From the NCBI GenBank assembly GCA_015069525.1, contig SVIK01000037.1, forward strand, positions 1 to 12,885: a stretch of DNA of 12,885 bases, in the 5' to 3' direction. Position 1 is the first letter of the stretch, and the number at the start of each line of letters is the position of its first letter. The translations under genes were made by a program, and so were the position numbers. This DNA is from Clostridiales bacterium (GTDB taxonomy: Bacteria; Bacillota; Clostridia; Christensenellales; Borkfalkiaceae). Below the pieces are notes generated by a model. It saw only the letters and a program-made list of their open reading frames with translations, was not told the DNA's origin and searched no databases. Shown one piece after another: positions 1 to 6,038 of this stretch.

Positions 1-1817
1 TCGCTCGTCACACGTTCCGCCGCCGAACCAGAAAGTCCGTAGCCGAAGTTTGCATTCATCGCCTCGCGGTATTCCGCAAGCGTCACTTTCTTTTCCTCGA
101 ATACGAGTTTTTTAATCGCAAGCAAGCCGTCGGTGTTGTTGGCAATACCAAACCCTTGCGGTCCCGTGAAATTATAAATTGCGCCACCCTCTTGCAACGA
201 TTTACCACGCGCGATACAATCGTCTACCATACACGATTGGAAGGGAAGCGGACAACGGGTTGCGTGTGCCGCGTCGATTGCGTTGTTCGCATTTACAAGC
301 AATTTGATAAAGTAGCTTTGTTGCGTTTTATAGGCGTTGTACACCTCTTCAAACGTCTTCATTTCCGCTACGTCGCCCGTATCAGGCCCGATTTTTACGC
401 CCTTATCCATGCCGTTGGAGAAAACGAGCTCCATAGGACGGCACATATTGAAGAACGCCGCGTCGTGCCAACCGTCCGTTTTACCGCCCTTTTGCGGTTC
501 TACGCAACCGATGATACAGTAATCTCTTGCGTCCTCCAAGGAAAGCCCTCTCGCCATAATAGCGGGAATCATTACTTCGTCGTTATAGTACGCAGGCAAG
601 CCCGTACCAAGCCTCGTCAACGCCGCCGCCTTTAAAAGCAACGATTGAGGCGAGCCGTTCCATACACGGATGGAAATGGAAGGCTGAGGAAGGGGCACGT
701 GCATAGCCGCTTCCAAGCACATATACGACAAATCGTTCGTCGCGTCCATGCCGTGGATATTTTGCCCACCGACAATCAGGTTTTGGAACATACCATAGCC
801 CGCAAAACCGTCCGCAGAAACTGCGTCGCGTACCTTATTGATGTCGTTCAATTTTACCCAGATACAATCGATAAGCTCTTGCGCTTGCTCAATCGTAATC
901 TTTCCTTCGTCAATATCCTTTTTGTAGTAAGGATACATATATTGGTCGAATCTACCAGGGGAAATGGAGTGTCCGCTCGATTCCACCTGCAAAAGCATTT
1001 GCACGAACCAGAACGATTGACATGCTTCGTGGAAGCTCGTCGCGGGGAATTCGGGCACTCTTGCACAGTTTGCGGAAATCTTTTCAAGTTCCGCTTTTCT
1101 CGTAGCGTCCTTTTCCTTTTTCGCCATTTCTCGTGCGAGCGCGGAATATCTTCTTGCGTAGTGGATAACCGCGTCACAGCTTTCAATTACGGCTTTAAGG
1201 AAATTGCTTCTTTGTACGTAATCGCCGTCCGATACGTCCAGTTTATCAAGCGCCGATTGCGCCTCCGCCATAATACCGCGGTAGCCCTTTTTCAATACTT
1301 TATCGTATTGCACGTTTACGTGCCCAATACCGTTATAGAAATAGTTGCCAGGCGTGAAAATGCCGTGTACCGTGAACGCCTCGTACGCTTCGGGCGCCAT
1401 GTTTTCCTTCGCCAAATCGCTACACGTCTTGCCCTTCCAATACGGGTACGCCTTGCGCAAATCGTCCTTCGTCTTTTCGCTGATATAGAACGGGTCAGCC
1501 GAACGAGTTTCCACCGTGTCGAATTCCGCTTCTAACCACTCGTAGGAATATTCGGGGAATACCTGACAACCGCGAGGCGCAACCGTGGGTGCACCGACGA
1601 TAAGCTCGTTATCGCGGATAACGATAGGCAAATTCTCCAAAATATGCGCAAACGCCGCGCTACGGCGACGGATAATCGGGAGCGATTCCGTCTGCTTATA
1701 ACTCTCGGTGACGAGAATACCTCTTGCCGATTCAATCTCTGGCATCTTGGCATACAACGCGTCTACGAGTTTATCTATTCTTGCGCTTTTTTCTATTACG
1801 AATTTAATATTTTCCAT
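1..1817 (-). CDS. Glycyl radical diol dehydratase, B12-independent propanediol dehydratase (partial: C-terminus off left edge)
   Basis: Likely dehydrates 1,2-propanediol to propionaldehyde by radical chemistry inside the microcompartment. My translation of the minus strand is open from ATG at 1817 to base 1, giving 605 codons. The core starts almost at once (SARIDKLVDALYAKMPEIES). Expected catalytic residues are present: thiyl Cys438 and Glu440 in GCVEP, His166 in GHVNVQ, and His283-Ser284 in SGHSISPG. The His-Ser pair favours a glycerol/propanediol dehydratase over choline lyase or pyruvate formate-lyase. Family members have about 800-850 residues, so the C-terminal third, with the radical glycine loop, lies outside, as must any activase. 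The RBS is AAGGTGG, 7 bases before the ATG, just after a small hairpin. No N-terminal encapsulation helix precedes the core. The gene follows the pduT-like gene by 41 bp. The dehydratase class is firm; the exact substrate is inferred from the rhamnose genes and aldolase. Confidence 0.93.
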   Translation of the reverse strand, partial: MENIKFVIEKSARIDKLVDALYAKMPEIESARGILVTESYKQTESLPIIRRRSAAFAHILENLPIVIRDNELIVGAPTVAPRGCQVFPEYSYEWLEAEFDTVETRSADPFYISEKTKDDLRKAYPYWKGKTCSDLAKENMAPEAYEAFTVHGIFTPGNYFYNGIGHVNVQYDKVLKKGYRGIMAEAQSALDKLDVSDGDYVQRSNFLKAVIESCDAVIHYARRYSALAREMAKKEKDATRKAELEKISANCARVPEFPATSFHEACQSFWFVQMLLQVESSGHSISPGRFDQYMYPYYKKDIDEGKITIEQAQELIDCIWVKLNDINKVRDAVSADGFAGYGMFQNLIVGGQNIHGMDATNDLSYMCLEAAMHVPLPQPSISIRVWNGSPQSLLLKAAALTRLGTGLPAYYNDEVMIPAIMARGLSLEDARDYCIIGCVEPQKGGKTDGWHDAAFFNMCRPMELVFSNGMDKGVKIGPDTGDVAEMKTFEEVYNAYKTQQSYFIKLLVNANNAIDAAHATRCPLPFQSCMVDDCIARGKSLQEGGAIYNFTGPQGFGIANNTDGLLAIKKLVFEEKKVTLAEYREAMNANFGYGLSGSAAERVTS

Positions 1818-1833
1818 ATACTTTCCACCTTAC

Positions 1834-1850
1834 TGATAGCTATGCTATCA
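1834..1850 (-). other. Intercistronic hairpin between pduT-like gene and glycyl radical enzyme
   Basis: A perfect inverted repeat TGATAGC-TAT-GCTATCA gives a 7-bp stem with a 3-base loop. It lies 8 bases past the trimer gene's stop and 2 bases before the AAGGTGG ribosome binding site of the glycyl radical enzyme. No T-run follows, so it is not a terminator. It could protect a 5' end after mRNA processing or present the ribosome binding site; this is inference. Confidence 0.5.
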
Positions 1851-1858
1851 AAAATATG

Positions 1859-2404
1859 TTAAAGTTGATTCCAAAGTTCTTCGTGGGGCGCTGCGATAAT
1901 CGAGCTTGCCGAAAGTTGCCCCGATTGTTTTGCGTAATTCGCGCCTGCTTCGACGGCAGCCGTCACGTCGCCTACCTCGCCCGTGATTAAGAATACGCCT
2001 TTACCGCCCATACCACGGGATACGCGCAAATCGAAAATTTCTACGCGCGCCGTCTTCACTGCAATATCCGCCGCCTTGATGGTCGTTGCAGCAGAGAACG
2101 TTTCCACCAAACCAAGCGAGCCTTTTTTCTCACTCTTTTGCGTACCGAAAAGGGCAGTAATTACTTGTTCGTCAATTCTACCCATTACGGAAGAATCGAT
2201 AACGTAATCGCCGAATTTTTCCAAAACGTGCTCCACCGAAGCGGTGACGTTGGAAATAGAACCCGTCAAAATAATTTCGTATTTCCCAGGACAAGCGGGA
2301 TGCGCGGAAACCATTTCTATCCCAGCACTTTTAAGCGCCGAGTCCGTTGCTTCCACCCCTTTGGGTACACTCTTTAATTCGATAACACCGATTGACTTAA
2401 ACAT
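1859..2404 (-). CDS. pduT: BMC-T trimeric shell protein, PduT-like, with Fe-S pore cysteine
   Basis: A 181-residue shell protein with two BMC domains in tandem (about residues 3-88 and 95-181), forming pseudohexameric trimers in the shell facet. The first domain begins FKSIGVIELKSVPKG and the second GSLGLVETFSAA. In the first domain Cys38 in HPACPGKY matches, from memory, the Cys38 of Salmonella PduT, which holds one [4Fe-4S] cluster at the trimer centre. The protein should therefore pass electrons across the shell rather than metabolites. The ATG overlaps the stop codon of the PduS-like gene in TAATG, so the two are probably translationally coupled, which fits a PduS-PduT electron-transfer pair. 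The length is normal and both domains look intact. Identification is confident; cluster binding is inferred from the conserved cysteine. Confidence 0.93.
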   Translation of the reverse strand: MFKSIGVIELKSVPKGVEATDSALKSAGIEMVSAHPACPGKYEIILTGSISNVTASVEHVLEKFGDYVIDSSVMGRIDEQVITALFGTQKSEKKGSLGLVETFSAATTIKAADIAVKTARVEIFDLRVSRGMGGKGVFLITGEVGDVTAAVEAGANYAKQSGQLSASSIIAAPHEELWNQL

Positions 2405-3726
2405 TATTCACTATCCTTTTCAATAATTATTTTCACACCGTCGATAACGGTCACTTTGCCCGAAATAGAAGCAAATTGTGGCAACGAAAGTCCGTCTGCG
2501 CTTTCGGCAATTTTATCGCCCTTAGCCACTACGTCCCCGTCCTTTACAATCGCTACGCTCGGTGCGCCGATATGCTGACGAAGATAAATTTCCACCGTGG
2601 GATATTCTTTTTGCTCCCCAACGTACTTCGCCACTTTGTCGTATTTTGCTACGCCTAAAATACTTTGCCAACGCTCGGAAGGAACCATGCGCCACTCTCT
2701 TTCCGGCGCAACCACGCTCTCCTCTTTCCCCACGTAGCGGAGCTTGTTTTTACCGAGCAACGCCTTGTATTCGTTGATAACTGCTTTGGGGGAAATGCCT
2801 TGACAGCAAGCGAGCGATTCGCAGATACCGCACCCGCAACAAAGGGAAGCGGAAAGTACCATTTGAGGCAAAACCGTCGCCGCGCCTTTTGCCGTACGCA
2901 CCATTTTGTGCGGTTCTAACGGATACCCAAGCAAATGGCGAGGACACATATCCGTACAACGGGTACATTGACAGCACGCCGTTTCCGCACGCGCTATCGA
3001 CATTGCGCCGTTGATGAATTTTGATTTGATTGCCTCGCACGAATCGGGCAAAATCAAAAGCCCTTTCGTCGTCTTGGTAATCACCGCCGTTTCCACGTCG
3101 ATAACCTTTCCCATCGAAGGTCCGCCATCCAAAACGGTATGCCCTTCGGGTACGGTTATGTTATTCTTTTCAAACAATGCCCAAACGGGTGTCCCCACAG
3201 GCACTTTCACAACGATTGCTTCGGGTACGTTCCCGCCAATCGTCACCCACTTTTCCGTAAGTGGCGCACTCTTTTTCACCGCCATAGCTACGTTATACAT
3301 CGTTTCTACGTTGTACACGATAACGCCTGCAGTAATAGGCAGGTTGCCCGCCTTAACCACACGTCCCGTCGCCTGATAAATCATAGCGATTTCGTCGCCC
3401 ATAGGATATACGTCGGGCAACGTCTTTAACGTGATTTTGTCTGCAAGACGCTTTCCGTCTTCCATGCGCAAACGCTTTGCCGTGTGTTCTTTCACGCAAA
3501 GCAAGGCGCGAGGAATATTTGCATATTCCAGCACCGATTGTATACCTGCCAAAACCATTGGCAGTTCTTTATGTAAAAGCACGTAATCGGTATACAGGAG
3601 CGGTTCACACTCCGCGCCGTTGATAACAAGCGTATCCGCCCCGTCCGCAAGCTTTGCGTACGAGGGGAAGCCTGCCCCACCGGCACCGACTATTCCTGCT
3701 TCTTTCATAATTTCTTTCAAATTCAT
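2404..3726 (-). CDS. pduS: PduS-like flavin/iron-sulfur electron-transfer protein (RnfC domain)
   Basis: A 440-residue RnfC-type protein. Residues 11-21 form the N-terminal flavin/NADH loop (GIVGAGGAGFP), followed by INGAECEPLL. Two cysteine clusters suit [4Fe-4S] centres: Cys251/252-254-257-261 (CCQCTRCTDMCP) and Cys296/297-299-302-307/308 (CCGCGICESLACC). The C-terminal 60 residues resemble the barrel-sandwich/SLBB-type end of the family. In B12-dependent Pdu systems PduS is a cobalamin reductase. Here the dehydratase needs no cobalamin, so a more likely role is NADH oxidation with electron export through the adjacent PduT-like trimer, or supply of electrons for activase chemistry (inference). 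I chose the ATG at 3726 because the conserved family start follows directly. An in-frame GTG at 3753 adds only nine unconserved residues. The ribosome binding site (ATAGGC) is weak. Confidence 0.9.
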   Translation of the reverse strand: MNLKEIMKEAGIVGAGGAGFPSYAKLADGADTLVINGAECEPLLYTDYVLLHKELPMVLAGIQSVLEYANIPRALLCVKEHTAKRLRMEDGKRLADKITLKTLPDVYPMGDEIAMIYQATGRVVKAGNLPITAGVIVYNVETMYNVAMAVKKSAPLTEKWVTIGGNVPEAIVVKVPVGTPVWALFEKNNITVPEGHTVLDGGPSMGKVIDVETAVITKTTKGLLILPDSCEAIKSKFINGAMSIARAETACCQCTRCTDMCPRHLLGYPLEPHKMVRTAKGAATVLPQMVLSASLCCGCGICESLACCQGISPKAVINEYKALLGKNKLRYVGKEESVVAPEREWRMVPSERWQSILGVAKYDKVAKYVGEQKEYPTVEIYLRQHIGAPSVAIVKDGDVVAKGDKIAESADGLSLPQFASISGKVTVIDGVKIIIEKDSE

Positions 3727-3874
3727 AATACAGCCTATATCACACCTACGCACGCCTACGCCTGCGTATCTATTTGCTTATATTTTTTCTCCACCTTTCC
3801 GCCTTCCCGTCCACGACAACCTTACGTCATCGCGCCAATGAGAGATAGAAAGATTTGGCAGTGGCGACACGCCA
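3727..3874. other. 148-bp gap between vertex-protein gene and pduS
   Basis: No gene is supported here. On the plus strand CCTACGC occurs at 3745 and 3755, a 10-bp step, and TACGC-CT-GCGTA forms a dyad at 3757-3768. On the minus strand a Shine-Dalgarno-like AAGGTGG (complement of 3791-3797) has no start codon at a usable distance and a stop soon follows, so it may be chance or a decayed translation signal. I found no convincing -35/-10 pair for a promoter serving pduS. A hairpin occupies the vertex-gene side. Confidence 0.4.
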
Positions 3875-3876
3875 CT
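3860..3876 (-). other. Hairpin overlapping the vertex-protein stop codon
   Basis: AGTGGCG-ACA-CGCCACT is a perfect 7-bp inverted repeat with a 3-base loop. It includes two bases of the TAG stop of the vertex gene. The sequence after it in the transcript is not a T-run (TGCCAAATCTTTC), so it is at best a weak terminator. Position and stability suit an mRNA-stability or processing element (inference). Confidence 0.55.
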
Positions 3877-4123
3877 AGTCGACGATACCGACGATTACTG
3901 CATCGCAAGGTGCGTTGGTATTGTGCAACGCAAGTCTTGCCGAGCTCCCCGTCGTCACGAGTACCGTTTCCCCGATACCAGCGCCAACGCTGTCGACCGC
4001 AATCAAAAATTTCCCCGTCAATACGTTGTTTTCGATGATTTCCACTTCCATGAACTTCGACCCGACGAGCGCTTCTTGTTTTCTGGTGGAAACAACGTTT
4101 CCTCTAATAATACCCTTTAACAC
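3875..4123 (-). CDS. BMC vertex protein, EutN/CcmL/PduN family pentamer
   Basis: An 82-residue single-domain protein that should cap the twelve vertices of the polyhedral shell as a pentamer. The fold signature is clear: start LKGIIRGNVVSTRK, central LIAVDSVGAGIGETVLVTTGSSAR, and the C-terminal strand DAVIVGIVD. The length is normal for the family. The start codon is GTG, not ATG. Its AAGGAG ribosome binding site is formed by the last two codons (Lys-Glu) of pduL, only 4 bases separate the genes, and translation is probably coupled. A GTG start and a downstream hairpin would suit a protein needed in far fewer copies than the hexamers (inference). It is the only pentamer gene in the window. 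Confidence 0.93.
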   Translation of the reverse strand: MLKGIIRGNVVSTRKQEALVGSKFMEVEIIENNVLTGKFLIAVDSVGAGIGETVLVTTGSSARLALHNTNAPCDAVIVGIVD

Positions 4124-4127
4124 TTTA

Positions 4128-4790
4128 TTACTCCTTAACGACCTTTACTTTAAACCCGTTGCCAATTCCTGCGGCGTTTGCGTCGTCCGTATCCACGTGC
4201 ATTTCCAAACGGAAATCGGGATGTACGCGCACTTGCACGTCGTACCATCTCGTACGACGCTTACCTTCTACGTCCACCGTCACCGTTTCGCCGTCCTTTA
4301 CGTTAAACTTAACGCCGTCGCTAGGCGACATGTGGATATGTCTATTGGCAATAATACACCCTTCTTTCAGCTGTACTACGCCTTTCGGCCCGATAATCGT
4401 CACCCCAGCCGAACCAGCAATATTACCAGATTCTCTTACGGGCGGTTTCACTTTCAGTACGTAGGAATCCGTCATAGAAATCTCCACCTGCGAATTTTTA
4501 CGGAGCGGACCTAATACACGCACGCCTTCGATAGGACGCATCGCAGGCCCGATAAGCGTCAAAGTTTCCTTGCACGCATATTGTCCAGGTTGCGACAAAT
4601 CTTTAAGTGGCGTAAGCTCGTACCCAGCGCCAAAAAGCGTTTCCAAATCCGCCTTGTTTAAGTGAATATGTCTATTGGATACGCCAACGGGCACTTCGTT
4701 CGCAGACAAACCGCTCGACGTTTCTACGCCGTTCATATCTGCAAGCACTTTTTTAACCATTTCCGCAATTTTTGCACTCGAAATTTCCAT
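4128..4790 (-). CDS. pduL: Phosphate propanoyltransferase PduL with N-terminal encapsulation peptide
   Basis: Converts propionyl-CoA and phosphate to propionyl-phosphate and CoA inside the compartment, recycling the CoA used by the aldehyde dehydrogenase. The 220-residue protein has the two PduL half-domains. Zinc-site histidines are visible as His41/His43 in SNRHIHL and His151/His153 in ANRHIHM, with His198 in LEMHVDTDDANA. Residues 1-20 (ISSAKIAEMVKKVLADM) form an amphipathic helix, then a Ser/Gly-rich linker, typical of an encapsulation peptide and similar to those on the alcohol dehydrogenase and aldolase here. The start is supported by GGAAGG just upstream of the ATG. The gene is the first after a 267-bp gap with a terminator-like hairpin and repeats, so its expression may be set apart from the shell genes. 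The product acyl-phosphate would be used by AckA. Confidence 0.95.
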   Translation of the reverse strand: MEISSAKIAEMVKKVLADMNGVETSSGLSANEVPVGVSNRHIHLNKADLETLFGAGYELTPLKDLSQPGQYACKETLTLIGPAMRPIEGVRVLGPLRKNSQVEISMTDSYVLKVKPPVRESGNIAGSAGVTIIGPKGVVQLKEGCIIANRHIHMSPSDGVKFNVKDGETVTVDVEGKRRTRWYDVQVRVHPDFRLEMHVDTDDANAAGIGNGFKVKVVKE

Positions 4791-4868
4791 AATAACCTTC
4801 CGTCAATTTTCGTAATTTTTTCGTTATTTTCTCTCTTATCGTTTGCACAAACAAACTTTTGCACAGTT

Positions 4869-4958
4869 TCGGGGAACTCCCCGATTTTTGGGTAGAATAC
4901 CCCTATTTTAGGGCAAAATACCCCTTTTTTTGCGTAAAATATCCCTATAATCGATGTT
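4869..4958. repeat. Four degenerate 21-bp tandem repeats with nested palindromes
   Basis: Units start at 4875, 4896, 4917 and 4938, exactly 21 bp apart. Their first nine bases read AACTCCCCG, AATACCCCT, AATACCCCT and AATATCCCT. Units 2 and 3 agree at 17 of 21 positions, units 1 and 2 at 15. Three palindromes sit on the array: TCGGGGA-AC-TCCCCGA (4869-4884), GGGTA-GAA-TACCC (4890-4902) and CCCTA-TTT-TAGGG (4901-4913). The last two share two bases, so they could compete in RNA. A 21-bp period equals two helical turns, which suits repeated protein binding on one DNA face. Function is unknown. Confidence 0.6.
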
Positions 4959-4989
4959 TTTACGCTTTTTTTCCGCTGTTAAGCGTTTG

Positions 4990-5036
4990 AAAAACCCCCA
5001 CAGTACCCACCCGTTTTTACCGCGTGGATACTGTGG
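4990..5036 (-). terminator. Intrinsic-terminator-like hairpin between shell genes and pduL
   Basis: The arms 4998-5013 and 5021-5036 pair over 16 positions with one mismatch and one G-U pair in minus-strand RNA; the loop is 7 bases. Transcription then reads GGGTTTTTC, five Ts, so the form is that of a moderate Rho-independent terminator. It starts about 20 bases after the stop of the last hexamer gene. All downstream genes belong to the same pathway, so partial read-through, giving more shell hexamer than downstream product, is likelier than a true operon end (inference). Confidence 0.8.
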
Positions 5037-5057
5037 ATTCCGATGCTAAATAAAACC

Positions 5058-5330
5058 TTATTTAATAGCGGGAAGAAGTTTTTCAACGTCTGCGTGCGGT
5101 CTAGGAATTACGTGCGTAGCGATAACTTCGCCAAGAGCCGTAGCTGCTGCGCTACCAGCTTCAACAGCTGCTTTAACAGCGCCAACGTCGCCACGAACCA
5201 TAACGCTTACCAAACCGCTACCGATTTTTTCGCTACCGATAAGTACAACGTTTGCTGCCTTTACCATAGCATCTGCTGCTTCGATTGCTGCTACGAGACC
5301 TCTCGTTTCAACCATACCCAATGCTTCCAT
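5058..5330 (-). CDS. BMC-H hexameric shell protein, PduA/PduJ/EutM-like (copy 1)
   Basis: A 90-residue single-BMC-domain protein forming the main hexagonal tiles of the shell. It begins EALGMVETRGLVAAIEAADAM, has the pore segment EKIGSGL (Gly-Ser-Gly, as in PduA), then VRGDVGAVKAAVEAG, and ends HVIPRPHADVEKLLPAIK. Apart from one extra initial Met in the other, this protein is identical to the one at 5722-5997. The two reading frames differ at 8 of 273 bases, all silent. The ribosome binding site is AGGAGG, 8 bases from the ATG, the best in the window, suggesting high output. It closes the shell gene cluster, directly before the terminator-like hairpin. Its small polar pore should pass propanediol-sized molecules (family knowledge). 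PduA-like and PduJ-like cannot be separated by eye. Confidence 0.95.
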   Translation of the reverse strand: MEALGMVETRGLVAAIEAADAMVKAANVVLIGSEKIGSGLVSVMVRGDVGAVKAAVEAGSAAATALGEVIATHVIPRPHADVEKLLPAIK

Positions 5331-5403
5331 TTTTAAATCCTCCTAAGATTTTTTAATTTTTTTCTTTTTTTATTTTAAAACTGTCAAAGTTTTAATTTTT
5401 CGT

Positions 5404-5676
5404 TTAACCCGTCGTCAAAAAACGCATAACGTCGGGGTGCGGACGTGCAATCACTTCACACACTTTTACGTTTCCTACCTCTGCCGCCGCGGCTGCGCCT
5501 GCTTGAAGCGCCGCCGTGCAAGCCGATACTTCGCCTTCAACGACAACCGTCACCAGTCGACCGCCAAGACGCTTTTCTACGTGAATAAGTTTTACGTCCG
5601 CTGCCTTTACCATTGCGTCAAGCCCGGTGATTGCCGCCACCATCGCTTGCACTTCGAGCAACGCTATTGCTTTCAT
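5404..5676 (-). CDS. BMC-H hexameric shell protein, divergent pore type
   Basis: A 90-residue BMC-domain protein, lying between the two identical hexamers but clearly different from them. It reads KAIALLEVQAMVAAITGLDAM at the start, shares the KAADVKLI helix-strand, and ends IARPHPDVMRFLTTG. The pore segment is EKRLGGRL in place of EKIGSGL, one residue longer and with two arginines, so the pore is likely more basic and could prefer anionic or larger metabolites (inference). The usual Gly of GMVE at the N-terminus is Ala. I chose the ATG at 5676 because AAGGAG lies 9 bases upstream. An in-frame GTG at 5694 would put that ribosome binding site inside the coding sequence. Probably a minor facet component with selective transport. 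Confidence 0.92.
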   Translation of the reverse strand: MKAIALLEVQAMVAAITGLDAMVKAADVKLIHVEKRLGGRLVTVVVEGEVSACTAALQAGAAAAAEVGNVKVCEVIARPHPDVMRFLTTG

Positions 5677-5721
5677 AAAAACTTTCTCCTTCACTTACAA
5701 ATAATTGAAAATTTACGATAA

Positions 5722-5997
5722 TTATTTGATAGCGGGAAGAAGCTTTTCAACGTCTGCGTGAGGTCTAGGAATTACGTGCGTAGCGATAACTTCGCCAAGA
5801 GCCGTAGCTGCTGCGCTACCAGCTTCAACAGCTGCCTTAACAGCGCCAACGTCGCCACGAACCATAACGCTTACCAAACCGCTACCGATTTTTTCGCTAC
5901 CGATAAGTACAACGTTTGCAGCCTTTACCATAGCATCTGCTGCTTCAATTGCTGCTACCAAACCTCTCGTTTCAACCATACCCAATGCTTCCATCAT
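5722..5997 (-). CDS. BMC-H hexameric shell protein, PduA/PduJ/EutM-like (copy 2)
   Basis: A 91-residue BMC-domain shell protein identical to the product at 5058-5330 after an additional first Met; the start reads ATGATG. The ribosome binding site AAGGAG is 10 bases from the first ATG and 13 from the second, so the first is preferred. The pore motif is EKIGSGL and the C-terminus HADVEKLLPAIK. The DNA differs from copy 1 only at silent positions, and similarity stops at the gene ends: leader and trailer sequences are unrelated. That pattern suggests a recent duplication or gene conversion under protein-level constraint. It sits between the divergent BMC-H gene and the long-pore BMC-H gene. Two copies probably raise the dose of the main shell tile. 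Confidence 0.95.
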   Translation of the reverse strand: MMEALGMVETRGLVAAIEAADAMVKAANVVLIGSEKIGSGLVSVMVRGDVGAVKAAVEAGSAAATALGEVIATHVIPRPHADVEKLLPAIK

Positions 5998-6038
5998 TTT
6001 AATAATTCTCCTTGAATTTTATTTTTATTTTTTTATTT

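Larger units (their letters stand above)
4791..5057. other. 267-bp intergenic regulatory-looking region upstream of pduL
   Basis: The longest gap in the window, and the only one with dense structure. In transcription order it holds a terminator-like hairpin, a run of 21-bp repeats containing palindromes, two TTTGCACA direct repeats (4842 and 4858), and a degenerate match to a catabolite-responsive element (minus-strand TGCAAACGATAAGA, 4834-4847, mismatched at the end). No convincing sigma-70 promoter was found on the minus strand, although several A/T-rich segments could serve. No ORF with a ribosome binding site was seen. It probably controls how much transcript reaches pduL and the genes after it (inference). 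Confidence 0.5.

Noticed and set aside
156..1535. Long plus-strand reading frames across the left end
   Set aside because: They lie opposite the clear glycyl radical enzyme frame, lack ribosome binding sites and give low-complexity, Arg/His-rich translations with no recognisable domain.
1..1817. Choline trimethylamine-lyase or pyruvate formate-lyase as identity of the glycyl radical enzyme
   Set aside because: The single-Cys GCVEP motif excludes pyruvate formate-lyase. The His-Ser pair at 283-284 and the rhamnose/aldolase context favour a diol dehydratase over the choline enzyme.
3727..3753. Upstream GTG start for pduS adding nine residues
   Set aside because: The added residues do not match the family N-terminus. 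The ATG at 3726 directly precedes the conserved region.
4833..4848. Catabolite-responsive-element-like site upstream of pduL
   Set aside because: The centre fits, but the outer bases mismatch at three positions and no promoter is evident nearby; too weak for a separate feature.
4869..4889. Plus-strand terminator: GC palindrome TCGGGGA-AC-TCCCCGA followed by TTTTT
   Set aside because: No plus-strand gene ends here, and the 2-base loop is too tight unless pairs open. The palindrome is better explained as part of the 21-bp repeat array.
4875..4958. CRISPR array
   Set aside because: The units are short, degenerate and head-to-tail without unique spacers, and no cas gene is present.
5382..5387. 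Perfect TTGACA (minus strand) upstream of hexamer copy 1, as a possible -35 box
   Set aside because: No acceptable -10 hexamer lies 16-18 bp downstream; the region is A-rich and such matches are expected by chance.
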